Origin: Bradyrhizobium sp. NAS96.2
GTDB lineage: Bacteria > Pseudomonadota > Alphaproteobacteria > Rhizobiales > Xanthobacteraceae
NCBI RefSeq assembly: GCF_001908235.1
Contig: NZ_LGHK01000043.1
Coordinates: 62,001 to 126,000, forward strand
DNA: 64,000 nt
Direction of reading: 5' to 3'
How positions within the stretch are numbered: position 1 is the first letter of the stretch; each line of letters begins with the position of its first letter. Shown here in pieces: positions 39,517-47,691 of this stretch. Both the position numbers and the translations under genes were made by a program. The notes under the pieces were generated by a model that had not been told where the DNA came from, did not search any database, and worked only from the letters and a program-made list of their open reading frames with translations.

Positions 39517-39540
39517 TTGGCGACACGCCCGTGTCGCCAA
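39517..39540. repeat. Perfect 10-bp inverted repeat in the amidase leader
   Basis: TTGGCGACAC, four bases GCCC, then GTGTCGCCAA. It lies 25 bases downstream of the first base of the leader T-run and 82 bases before the amidase ATG. No T-run follows on the + strand. It may be an operator or an RNA hairpin affecting translation or stability. Confidence 0.5.
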
Positions 39541-39622
39541 GCCGGAGGCGCATGCGCGGTGATGGGCAGTGCCTGCGCTTGCGTCGTGCCAAGTGCGGTG
39601 CCAAGTGCGGGGATGAGAAACG

Positions 39623-41023
39623 ATGCCGACGACGGATCTTCACTATCTCGGACTGATTGAGGTCGGGCAGCAAATCCAGGCCAGGAAGCTCTCGCCGGTC
39701 GAGGTGACCAAGGCGATGCTCGGACGGATCGAGCAGCTCGACGGCAAGCTCAAGAGCTACGCCCACGTGATGGGCGAGGCGGCGCTTGCCGACGCTGCAT
39801 CGGCCGAGAAGGAGATCGAATCCGGCAAGATCAAGGGACCGCTGCACGGCGTGCCGATCGCGGTCAAGGATTTGTGCTGGGCCAAGGGCGCGCCCGCCGC
39901 GCACGGCATGACCATTCATCGCGATTTCCGTCCGAATGAGGACGCCACGGTCGTCGCGCGGCTGAAGGATGCCGGCGCGGTCATCCTCGGCAAGTTGCAG
40001 CAGACCGAGGGCGCCTATGCGGACCATCACCCGAAGATCGATCCGCCGAAGAATCCCTGGAATGCCGATCTGTGGTCCGGCGCGTCCTCGAGCGGTTCCG
40101 GCGTCGCCACAGCGGCGGGGCTTTGCTTTGGCTCGCTTGGAACCGATACCGGCGGGTCGATCCGCTTTCCCTCGGCCGCCAACGGCATCACCGGATTGAA
40201 GCCGACCTGGGGACGCGTCAGCCGTTACGGCGCGTTCGAACTCGCGGCGACGCTCGATCACATCGGCCCGATGGCACGCAACGCAGCCGATTGCGGCGCG
40301 ATGCTTGCGGTGATCGCGGGGCAGGATCCCAAGGACACCACCTCCGTGCCGCTGCCCGTGCCGGATTATCTCGCAGGCCTGACGGGGGATTTGCGCGGCG
40401 TGTCGATCGGGGTTGATCGGCACTGGACCAGCGAGGGCACCGACGAGGCTGCGGGCAAGGTGCTCAGCGAAGGCCTGCGCGTCGCGGCCGACCTCGGCGC
40501 GAAGATCAAAGAGATCACGTTCCCCGACCCGAAGGCCGTCATCGAGGACTGGTTCCCGCTGTGCGGCATCGAGGTGGCGGTCGCGCACGAAGCAACCTAT
40601 CCCGCGCGCAAGGACGAATACGGTCCGGCGCTCGCTGGCCTGCTCGATCTCGGCCGGGCGCAATCCGGCATGGACTATCAGAAGATCGTGCTGCGGCGCG
40701 AGGCGTTCCGCGGCGCGGTGCGGCTGCTGTTCGAGACCGTCGATCTGATTGCGGTTCCGGCCCAGGCGTTCGCTGCGCCGACATTGGCCAAGATGGCGGT
40801 GCTGGGTGAGGACCCGTCGCTGATCACCGGGCTGCTGCGCTTCACCTGTCCGTTCGACATGACCGGCAGTCCGACCGTGACGCTGCCCGGCGGCTTCGCG
40901 CCGAACGGTGGTCCGGTCGCCTTCCAGTTCGTCGGCCGTCACTTCGACGAAGCAAGTCTCGTTCGTGCGGGCGATGCCTTCCAGCGCGTCACCGACTGGC
41001 ACAAGCGTCATCCCGCGATCTGA
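39623..41023 (+). CDS. Amidase-signature family amidase
   Basis: 466 residues, a soluble amide hydrolase with the Ser-cisSer-Lys triad: K82 in AVKDLCW, S155 in GASSSGSG and S179 in GTDTGGSIRFPSA. The family's YAHVMGEAALADA and GPLHGVPIAVKD blocks are present. It is the first gene of an operon controlled by the leader described above. A collinear paralogue ends the same operon (47692-49095) with triad residues at the same numbers, so the two arose by duplication and may split substrates. The natural amide is unknown; aryl or alkyl amides are both possible. Confidence 0.93.
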   Translation: MPTTDLHYLGLIEVGQQIQARKLSPVEVTKAMLGRIEQLDGKLKSYAHVMGEAALADAASAEKEIESGKIKGPLHGVPIAVKDLCWAKGAPAAHGMTIHRDFRPNEDATVVARLKDAGAVILGKLQQTEGAYADHHPKIDPPKNPWNADLWSGASSSGSGVATAAGLCFGSLGTDTGGSIRFPSAANGITGLKPTWGRVSRYGAFELAATLDHIGPMARNAADCGAMLAVIAGQDPKDTTSVPLPVPDYLAGLTGDLRGVSIGVDRHWTSEGTDEAAGKVLSEGLRVAADLGAKIKEITFPDPKAVIEDWFPLCGIEVAVAHEATYPARKDEYGPALAGLLDLGRAQSGMDYQKIVLRREAFRGAVRLLFETVDLIAVPAQAFAAPTLAKMAVLGEDPSLITGLLRFTCPFDMTGSPTVTLPGGFAPNGGPVAFQFVGRHFDEASLVRAGDAFQRVTDWHKRHPAI

Positions 41024-41041
41024 GTTGAGGAGCCCGTTCGC

Positions 41042-42037
41042 ATGACCGAAGATTGGTTGAAGAGTTCCATCATGGCCAAGCTTGCAGTCGCCAAGGGCGC
41101 GACGGGCACGACCCACAGTCTGACGATCGAGCAGCAGGGCGGTTTCCATTACGTCTATGGACCCTATGCCAAGCCGACCTTGTCGATCGATCCCGGCGGG
41201 GTGGTCGTCGTCGAGACCGAAGATGCCTTCGGCGGCGTGCTCACCAGCGAAAGCGACAGCCCGACGGCGAAACTGAACTTCCCGTACCTCAATCCGCAAT
41301 GCGGGCCGATCGCGGTCAAGGGCGCCAGGAAGGGCGATTGTCTCGCGGTCTATATCCGCGACGTCGAGACCCGCGGCGCGCAGCCGGCCGGAACCACCTG
41401 CATCATTCCGGAGTTCGGCGGCCTGGTCGGCACCGCATCGACGGCACTGCTCAATCCGCCGCTGCCGGAGCGCGTCAAGAAGCTGCATGTCGATCGCAAC
41501 GGCGTGCGCTGGAACGACAAGATCACGCTGCCCTACGAGCCGTTCATCGGCACGATCGGCGTGTCACCCGAGATCGAGGCGATCTCCTCGCTGCAGCCTG
41601 ATTATCACGGCGGCAACATGGACCTGCCTGACGTCGCGCCCGGCGCGATCATCTATCTGCCGGTGCATGCCGAGGGCGGGCTGCTCTATGTCGGCGATTG
41701 CCACGCAACGCAAGGCGATGGCGAGCTTTCGGGGGTCGCGCTCGAACAGCGCGCCACCGTGACGCTGCAGATCGACCTGATCAAGAACTGGAGCTTTGCC
41801 TGGCCGCGGCTCGAGACGCGCGACTTCATCATGACGATCGGCAGTGCGCGTCCGCTCGAGGACGCGGCGCGGATCGCCTATCGCGAGCTGGTGCGGTGGA
41901 TGAGCGCCGATTACGGCTTCGATGAGATCGACGCCTACATGCTGCTCAGCCAGGCCGGCCGCATGCGGCTCGGCAACATGGTCGACCCCAAATACACGAT
42001 GGGGGCGTCGATCCTGAAGAATTACCTCAAGGCGTGA
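41042..42037 (+). CDS. Formamidase/acetamidase family amidohydrolase (FmdA/AmdA type)
   Basis: 331 residues of the acetamidase/formamidase family, which hydrolyse formamide or acetamide to ammonia and acid. Family marks are SIDPGGVVVVETEDAFGG, PLNPQCGP-like NPQCGPIAVKGARKGD, IGTIGVSPE, and VHAEGGLLYVGDCHATQGDG, which holds the probable metal-binding His and Asp residues. It is shorter than the 400-residue fungal and Methylophilus enzymes, as in many bacterial members. GAGGAG lies about 9 bases before the ATG. It is the 18-base-spaced second gene of the operon, matching a formamide- or acetamide-inducible circuit. Confidence 0.92.
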   Translation: MTEDWLKSSIMAKLAVAKGATGTTHSLTIEQQGGFHYVYGPYAKPTLSIDPGGVVVVETEDAFGGVLTSESDSPTAKLNFPYLNPQCGPIAVKGARKGDCLAVYIRDVETRGAQPAGTTCIIPEFGGLVGTASTALLNPPLPERVKKLHVDRNGVRWNDKITLPYEPFIGTIGVSPEIEAISSLQPDYHGGNMDLPDVAPGAIIYLPVHAEGGLLYVGDCHATQGDGELSGVALEQRATVTLQIDLIKNWSFAWPRLETRDFIMTIGSARPLEDAARIAYRELVRWMSADYGFDEIDAYMLLSQAGRMRLGNMVDPKYTMGASILKNYLKA

Positions 42038-42073
42038 ACTTCCAACAATCATTCAACGACAAGGAACATCGCG

Positions 42074-43312
42074 ATGAATTCGGGGCGAATAGTTGGAAGG
42101 GCTTTGCTTGGTGCGGTGCTTGGCATCGCGGCAATAGGTAGCGCGCAGGCGGCAGAACCGCCGCTGAAGGTCGGCTTGCTGGAGGACGTCTCCGGCGATC
42201 TCGCCTTCATGGGCATGCCGAAGCTGCACGGATCGCAGCTGGCGGTCGAGGAGATCAACAAGAGCGGCGGCGTCCTCGGACGCCAGATCGAGCTGATCCA
42301 TCTTGATCCCCAGGGCGACAACGCCCGCTATCAGGAGTTCGGCCGGCGGCTGCTCAATCGCGACAAGGTCGATGTGCTGATCGGCGGCATCACCTCGGCC
42401 TCGCGCGAGGCGTTGCGCCCGATCGTCGATCGCACCACCACGCCGTACTTCTATACCAACCAGTATGAAGGTGGCGTCTGCGACGCCAGCATGATCAGCA
42501 TGGGTGCGGTGCCGGAGCAGCAGTTCTCGACCCTGATCCCCTGGATGGTCCAGAAGTTCGGCAAGAAGGTCTACGTCATCGCCGCCGACTACAATTTCGG
42601 CCAGATCTCGGCGGAGTGGAACCGGAAGATCATGAAGGATCTCGGCGGCGAGGTCGTCGGAGAAGAATTCATCCCGCTCGGTGTGTCGCAATTCGCGCAG
42701 ACGATCCAGAACATCCAGAAGGCGAAGCCGGACTGGCTGCTGACGATCAATGTCGGCGCCGCCCAGGACTCGTTCTTCGAGCAGGCGGCCGCGGCCAATC
42801 TCAATCTGCCGATGGGGTCCTCGATCAAGATCATGCTCGGATTCGAGCACAAGCGGTTCAAGCCGCCGGCGCTCAACAACATGCATGCGACCGCGAACTG
42901 GTTCGAGGAGATCGACACCCCCGAAGCCAACGACTTCAAGAAGCGCTGGCACGCCAAGTTCCCCGATGAGCTCTACATCAACGACATGGGCTACAACGCC
43001 TATAATGCACTCTACATGTACAAGGCGCTGGTCGAGAAGGCGAAGTCGACCAAGCTCGAGGACATGCGCAAGGTGATCGCATCAGGCGATGCCTGCATCG
43101 ACGCGCCCGAGGGCAAGGTGTGCATCGATCCGAAGAGCCAGCATACCTCGCACCGCATGCGCCTGATCTCGGTCGGGCCCAAGCACGAGGTGACCGTCGA
43201 GAAGGACTACGGCACGATCCAGCCGTATTGGTTGGGCGAGATCGGCTGCGACCTGACCAAGAAGAACGACAAGGATCAGTACACGCCGAGTCATCTTCCC
43301 AGCAAATCGTGA
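42074..43312 (+). CDS. ABC transporter solute-binding protein, second amide-type system
   Basis: 412 residues with a clear signal peptide (GRALLGAVLGIAAIGSAQA, cleavage near residue 27). The mature start LKVGLLEDVSGDLAFMGMPK and GGITSASREALRPIVDRTTT mark the Peripla_BP_6 fold of the Liv/Urt receptors. Three cysteines near the C-terminus (DACIDAPEGKVCIDP and GCDL) may form a disulfide in the periplasm. Position between formamidase and permease genes suggests a formamide/short-amide or urea-like ligand. A strong hairpin follows its stop codon. Confidence 0.92.
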   Translation: MNSGRIVGRALLGAVLGIAAIGSAQAAEPPLKVGLLEDVSGDLAFMGMPKLHGSQLAVEEINKSGGVLGRQIELIHLDPQGDNARYQEFGRRLLNRDKVDVLIGGITSASREALRPIVDRTTTPYFYTNQYEGGVCDASMISMGAVPEQQFSTLIPWMVQKFGKKVYVIAADYNFGQISAEWNRKIMKDLGGEVVGEEFIPLGVSQFAQTIQNIQKAKPDWLLTINVGAAQDSFFEQAAAANLNLPMGSSIKIMLGFEHKRFKPPALNNMHATANWFEEIDTPEANDFKKRWHAKFPDELYINDMGYNAYNALYMYKALVEKAKSTKLEDMRKVIASGDACIDAPEGKVCIDPKSQHTSHRMRLISVGPKHEVTVEKDYGTIQPYWLGEIGCDLTKKNDKDQYTPSHLPSKS

Positions 43313-43364
43313 TGCGCACGGGCACGAATCTTGCTCGTGTTTTGCAGCTCGAATTTGAAGCGAG

Positions 43365-43390
43365 ACGGCGCCGCGATGATGCGGCGCCGT
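43365..43390 (+). other. Perfect 10-bp hairpin between solute-binding protein and permease genes
   Basis: ACGGCGCCGC (43365-43374), loop GATGAT, GCGGCGCCGT (43381-43390). No T-run. It sits at the same operon position as the hairpin at 12132-12158 and probably sets the ratio of receptor to permease. It also covers GTG 43389, supporting ATG 43407 as the permease start. Confidence 0.6.
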
Positions 43391-43406
43391 GATCACGGAG
43401 AGCGGA

Positions 43407-44273
43407 ATGTCGGCTGAACTCTTCTCGGTATTCTATCAGTTCGCCGACGTCTTCGCGTTCCTGATCCTGTCCGCGGCGGGCCTTGCCATCGTGTTCGGCA
43501 TGATGGGCGTCATCAACATGGCGCATGGCGAGTTCATCATGTGCGGGGCCTATGTCACTGTCGGGCTCGTGAATCTCGGCGTGCCGCTGCCGATCGCACA
43601 GATCCTGGCGGCGCTGACTGCGGGGATCATCGGCATGATCGTCGAGTACCTCGTCGTGCGGCGCTTCTACAAGCGCCCGCTCGACTCACTGCTCGCGACC
43701 TGGGGCCTCAGCCTGATCGTGACCCAGTCGATGCTGCTGACCGTCGGCTCCGCAGTGCGCGGCATTGGCACGCCGGAGGGAAGCTTTGCGATCGGCGGCT
43801 ACACGTTCTCTACCTACCGCCTGGTGCTGTTCTTCTGTGCGGTGGCGGTGCTGGCGGGGCTCTACATCATCTTCATGAAGACGCGCTTCGGCGTGATCGC
43901 GCGGGCGACGATGCAGAACGCGGCGATGGCGAAGGCGCTCGGCGCGCGCACGGGGCGCATCTATTCCATCAGCTTCGGGATCGGCACGGCGCTCGCGGGA
44001 CTCTGCGGCGCGCTCTATGCACCGACCATGACGCTGATCCCGACCATGGGCGCGACCTTCGTGGTCGAGAGCTTCGTCACCGTCGTGATCGGCGGCGCCA
44101 ACGTCCTGCTCGGAACCGCGCCTGCCGCGGTGTTCTTGGCGATGATACGGATGGCGCTCAATGCGAGTTATGGCCAGATCATCGGACAGATCGGCATGCT
44201 GTTTGCCGTGATCCTGATCATACGTGTGCTGCCTGAAGGGCTATCCAGCGTATTGGTGCGTCGTGGGCGCTAG
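43407..44273 (+). CDS. Branched-chain-type ABC permease (LivH/UrtB-like)
   Basis: 288 residues from ATG 43407, with GGAG 7 bases before it; GTG 43389 lies in the hairpin. The LivH signature MMGVINMAHGEFIMCGAYVT is near residues 31-50 and the coupling loop MKTRFGVIARATMQNAAMAK follows near 158. About eight membrane helices. Channel half of the second importer. Confidence 0.93.
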   Translation: MSAELFSVFYQFADVFAFLILSAAGLAIVFGMMGVINMAHGEFIMCGAYVTVGLVNLGVPLPIAQILAALTAGIIGMIVEYLVVRRFYKRPLDSLLATWGLSLIVTQSMLLTVGSAVRGIGTPEGSFAIGGYTFSTYRLVLFFCAVAVLAGLYIIFMKTRFGVIARATMQNAAMAKALGARTGRIYSISFGIGTALAGLCGALYAPTMTLIPTMGATFVVESFVTVVIGGANVLLGTAPAAVFLAMIRMALNASYGQIIGQIGMLFAVILIIRVLPEGLSSVLVRRGR

Positions 44274-44286
44274 ACGGGAATTTGTG

Positions 44287-45360
44287 ATGTTGAAGCTGCT
44301 CGACGGTCCGCAGACGCTCGGACGTGGCAGGATCTTCTGGTCCTGCTTCCTTGCCGTGCTGGCGGGTGCGCTGATCTATCCTTTGTTCGCCGATTCCTAC
44401 GACGTCGGCAACTTCGCTTACTTCCTGATCTGGATATTCATGGCGCTCGGCCTCTGCCTGATGTGGGGCTATGGCGGCATGCTGTCGTTCGGCCAGACCT
44501 TCTTCTTTGGTATCGCCGGCTACGGCTATGGCGTGCTCGCCATCAACATGGGCGGCGGAACGACCACGATCGCCGCGCTTGTCCTCTCGGTTGTCGTCGC
44601 GATGATCGCAGCGGGGATCCTCGGCTACTTCATGATCTGGGGCGGCATCAGCGGCATCTTCTTCGGCATCGTGACGCTGTCGGCGACGCTGGTCCTTGCC
44701 TTCTTCCTCGGGCAGACGGCCGGGCCGGAATGGCATATCGGCCCGGCGCGGCTGAACGGCTTCAACGGCATGAAAGGGATGGACCCGCTCACCGTCGGCA
44801 GCTTCGACATCGAGGGATCGGCGCTCTATTATCTCATGATCGCGTTGATCGTGATCGTCTACATCGCGCTGCGGATGCTGGTGAACTCGAGCGTCGGCAA
44901 CGTGATCGTGGCGACGCGGGAAAATCCGCAGCGCGCCGAGATGCTCGGCTACGACGTCCGCAAATATCAACTCCTGACCTTCGTGATCGGCAGCGGCCTC
45001 GCGGGCCTCAGCGGCGCGCTGTACACGTCGTGGGGGCAGTTCATCACGCCGTCCAGCATCGGCCTGCCGGCGGCGGCGATGCCGATCGTGTGGGTCGCGT
45101 TCTCCGGCCGCAACGATCTGACCGCAACCCTCGTCGGATCGTTCCTGCTGCTGTTCGGCTTCCAGACCATCACGGTCTACAGCCAGCAGGCGGCGCTGGT
45201 GCTGATGGGGGTTTTGCTGCTCGCCACCGTGATGCTGGCGCCGCAGGGCTTTGTGCTCGGTATCGGCAAGCTCGTGGTCGATTGGTGGGGCAGGCGCCGG
45301 CGGCGAGACGAGGCTCCTGCGCTTGCCGATACCAGCCGTCTGCAATCGGATGAGACCTGA
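44287..45360 (+). CDS. Branched-chain-type ABC permease (LivM/UrtC-like)
   Basis: 357 residues from ATG 44287; the frame is open from 44224 but that part overlaps the first permease. The LivM signature GYGGMLSFGQTFFFGIAGYG is near residue 60 and the coupling loop GNVIVATRENPQRAEMLGYD near 207. The C-terminus is strongly basic. It ends 3 bases before the ATPase start, indicating tight coupling. Confidence 0.93.
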   Translation: MLKLLDGPQTLGRGRIFWSCFLAVLAGALIYPLFADSYDVGNFAYFLIWIFMALGLCLMWGYGGMLSFGQTFFFGIAGYGYGVLAINMGGGTTTIAALVLSVVVAMIAAGILGYFMIWGGISGIFFGIVTLSATLVLAFFLGQTAGPEWHIGPARLNGFNGMKGMDPLTVGSFDIEGSALYYLMIALIVIVYIALRMLVNSSVGNVIVATRENPQRAEMLGYDVRKYQLLTFVIGSGLAGLSGALYTSWGQFITPSSIGLPAAAMPIVWVAFSGRNDLTATLVGSFLLLFGFQTITVYSQQAALVLMGVLLLATVMLAPQGFVLGIGKLVVDWWGRRRRRDEAPALADTSRLQSDET

Positions 45361-45363
45361 TCC

Positions 45364-46083
45364 ATGGCACTGGTCGATGTGAAAGGCGTCTCCAAGCGTT
45401 TCGGTGGATTAGCCGCGGTCTCCGATGTCGACCTGACGGTCAATGCCGGTGAGGTCCACTGCCTGATCGGGCCCAACGGCGCCGGCAAGAGCACGCTGTT
45501 CAAGCTGATCGTCGGCCTCTATCTGCCGACCACGGGCAGCATCTTTTTCGACTCCGTCGATATCACCGCCGAGCGTCCCTACGCGCGGGTGCAGCGTGGC
45601 ATGAGCATCAAGATGCAGGCGCCGAGCGTGTTCAAGGAGCTGCCGGTGCGGCAGAACATCCAGATCGCGCTGCAGGAACGCCTTTCGGGCGCCGAGCGCA
45701 TGGAGGAAGAGGAGCGGTTGCTGGCGCTGCTCGATCTGGCCGATGACGGCGGCAAGCTTGCAGGCGCGCTGTCGCACGGCCAGCAGCAATGGCTGGAGAT
45801 CGGGATGGCGCTCGCGTTGCAGCCGCAACTCCTGCTGCTGGACGAGCCGACCGCCGGCATGTCGCCGGAGGAGACCTACAAGACCGGCGAACTGATCAAG
45901 TCGTTCAATGCCGAGGGCATGACGGTGCTGGTGGTCGAGCACGACATGGCGTTCGTGCGCCAGGTCGCGCAGCGCATCACCGTTCTGCATCTCGGCAAGA
46001 TCTTCGCGCGCGGCAGCCTCGAGGCCATTCTGGAGGACGAGAAGGTCGCGGAAATCTATCTGGGTAAGACCCATGCGCACTGA
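45364..46083 (+). CDS. ABC transporter ATPase (LivG/UrtD-like), second system
   Basis: 239 residues. Walker A GPNGAGKST (about residues 37-45), QAPSVFKELPVRQNIQIALQ, Walker B LLLDEPTAGMSPEE and VVEHDMAF. Its signature motif is SHGQQQWLEIGM rather than LSGGQ, the same substitution as in the first system, which groups both with UrtD-like urea/amide ATPases. It overlaps the next ATPase gene by 11 bases. Confidence 0.93.
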   Translation: MALVDVKGVSKRFGGLAAVSDVDLTVNAGEVHCLIGPNGAGKSTLFKLIVGLYLPTTGSIFFDSVDITAERPYARVQRGMSIKMQAPSVFKELPVRQNIQIALQERLSGAERMEEEERLLALLDLADDGGKLAGALSHGQQQWLEIGMALALQPQLLLLDEPTAGMSPEETYKTGELIKSFNAEGMTVLVVEHDMAFVRQVAQRITVLHLGKIFARGSLEAILEDEKVAEIYLGKTHAH

Positions 46084-46783
46084 TCGCATTCTGGACGTCT
46101 CGGGACTTTGGGCGGGCTACGGCGCGACGCCGATCCTGCAGGGCGTCAGCATGCAGGTCGCGCGCGGCGAGATCGTCGGCGTGATTGGCCGCAATGGCGT
46201 CGGCAAGTCGACGCTGATGCGCTGCCTGATCGGCCTGCTGCAGAGCTGGCGCGGCACCATCACCTTCATGGATCAGGACGTCACGCAGCTCGAGGCCGAT
46301 GCCCGCGCGCGTGCCGGCTTCGGCTACATCCCGCAGGGCCGCGACGTGTTTCCGCAAATGACCGTCGAGGAGAATCTGCAGGTCGGCGAGTTGATCGGCG
46401 GGCCGGATGGAAAGAAGCTCCCGGAACTCGTCTACGCGTATTTTCCGCGCCTGAAGGAGCGCCGGCGGCAGATCGCGGGCACCATGTCTGGCGGCGAGCA
46501 GCAGCAGCTTGCGATCGGCCGCGCGCTGATCGGTAATCCATCCTTGATGATCCTCGACGAGCCGTCCGAAGGCATCCAGCCCTCGATCGTGCAGCATATC
46601 TGCGAAGCGCTGAAGTCGTTCCGCACCGAGCTCGGGACGACGATCATCATCGTCGAGCAGAACCTCGACACGATTCTTGCCGTCGCCCAGCGCTGCTACA
46701 TCATGGAGAAGGGCAAGATCACGCGGTCGCTGGCCGGTGAGGAGGTCAACGAAGACAATGTTCGCGCGCAGCTGTTGCTCTGA
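46073..46783 (+). CDS. ABC transporter ATPase (LivF/UrtE-like), second system
   Basis: 236 residues. Walker A GRNGVGKST (about 38-46), GYIPQGRDVFPQMTVEENLQ, canonical SGGEQQQLAIGRALIG, Walker B MILDEPSEGIQPS and VEQNLD. DEPSEGIQPS and GRNGVGKST place it with UrtE-type ATPases. It ends the transporter part of the operon; the SDR gene begins 54 bases later. Confidence 0.93.
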   Translation: MRTDRILDVSGLWAGYGATPILQGVSMQVARGEIVGVIGRNGVGKSTLMRCLIGLLQSWRGTITFMDQDVTQLEADARARAGFGYIPQGRDVFPQMTVEENLQVGELIGGPDGKKLPELVYAYFPRLKERRRQIAGTMSGGEQQQLAIGRALIGNPSLMILDEPSEGIQPSIVQHICEALKSFRTELGTTIIIVEQNLDTILAVAQRCYIMEKGKITRSLAGEEVNEDNVRAQLLL

Positions 46784-46837
46784 TCGGCTGCGCCATGTGG
46801 TGAATAGCGGTTTCCATAATCGATAATAACGGAGGGA

Positions 46838-47605
46838 ATGGACATGGATCTGGGACTCAAGGGAGCAAAGGTTCTCGTCACCGGCAGCACCAAGGGCATC
46901 GGCAGGGCCATCGCCGACACGTTCGCCGCCGAAGGCGCCAATGTCGGCATTTGCGCGCGCAACCAGGCGGATGTCGAGAGCGCTGTTGCCGCGATCAAGG
47001 CCAAGGGCGTTGGGGCGTTCGGCGGCGCGGTCGACGTTTCGAACGGACCGGTGTTGAAGGCCTGGGTTGCCGACATGGCATCCAAGCTCGGCGGCATCGA
47101 TGTCGTGGTTGCCAATGTCAGCGCGCTGTCGATCGGACAGGACGAGGAGAGCTGGGAGAAGGAATTCTCCACCGACATGATGGGAACGGTGCGGCTCGTC
47201 AACGCGGCGATGCCGTATCTCGAGAAGAGCAAGGCGGCAGCGATCGTCACCATCTCCAGCGTTTCGGGCCGCGAGGTCGATTTTGCCAGCGGTCCTTACG
47301 GGACGTTCAAGGCCGCGATCATCCACTACACGCAGGGGCTTGCCTACCAGCTCGCCGCCAAGGGCATCCGGGCCAATTCGGTGTCGCCGGGCAATACCTA
47401 TTTCGAGGGCGGCGTCTGGAACATGATCAAGGACGGCAATCCCGAACTGTACAAGTCCGCGCTGGCGCTCAACCCGACCGGCCGCATGGGCACGCCGCAG
47501 GAGATGGCGAACGCCGCCGTATTTCTCGCGAGCAGGGCGGCGAGCTTCATCACGGGGACCAACCTCGTCGTGGACGGAGCGTTGACGCGCGGCGTCCAGT
47601 TCTAG
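46838..47605 (+). CDS. Short-chain dehydrogenase/reductase (SDR)
   Basis: 255 residues, classical SDR. Cofactor motif VTGSTKGIGRA near residues 14-24, NVSALSIG near 90, catalytic Ser in TISSVSG and the YxxxK pair in GPYGTFKAA (one residue group later), ending in GTNLVVDGALTRG. The cofactor loop CARNQADVESA suggests NADP(H). ATG 46838 and 46844 are both possible starts. Its role among amidases is unclear: it might oxidise or reduce an alcohol/ketone product of the amide's acyl part. Confidence 0.9.
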   Translation: MDMDLGLKGAKVLVTGSTKGIGRAIADTFAAEGANVGICARNQADVESAVAAIKAKGVGAFGGAVDVSNGPVLKAWVADMASKLGGIDVVVANVSALSIGQDEESWEKEFSTDMMGTVRLVNAAMPYLEKSKAAAIVTISSVSGREVDFASGPYGTFKAAIIHYTQGLAYQLAAKGIRANSVSPGNTYFEGGVWNMIKDGNPELYKSALALNPTGRMGTPQEMANAAVFLASRAASFITGTNLVVDGALTRGVQF

Positions 47606-47633
47606 GCGCAGCACGCCGTCAGCACAGTGACGA

Positions 47634-47656
47634 GACCGCCGCCCGGAGCGGCGGTC
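47634..47656 (+). other. Perfect 9-bp hairpin between SDR and second amidase genes
   Basis: GACCGCCGC (47634-47642), loop of 5, GCGGCGGTC (47648-47656). It ends 36 bases before the amidase ATG at 47692. No T-run. Candidate attenuator or mRNA-stabilising element. Confidence 0.45.
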
Positions 47657-47691
47657 CGGGAAGGCATTTTCCGAAAACAGCAGGGCGTCAG

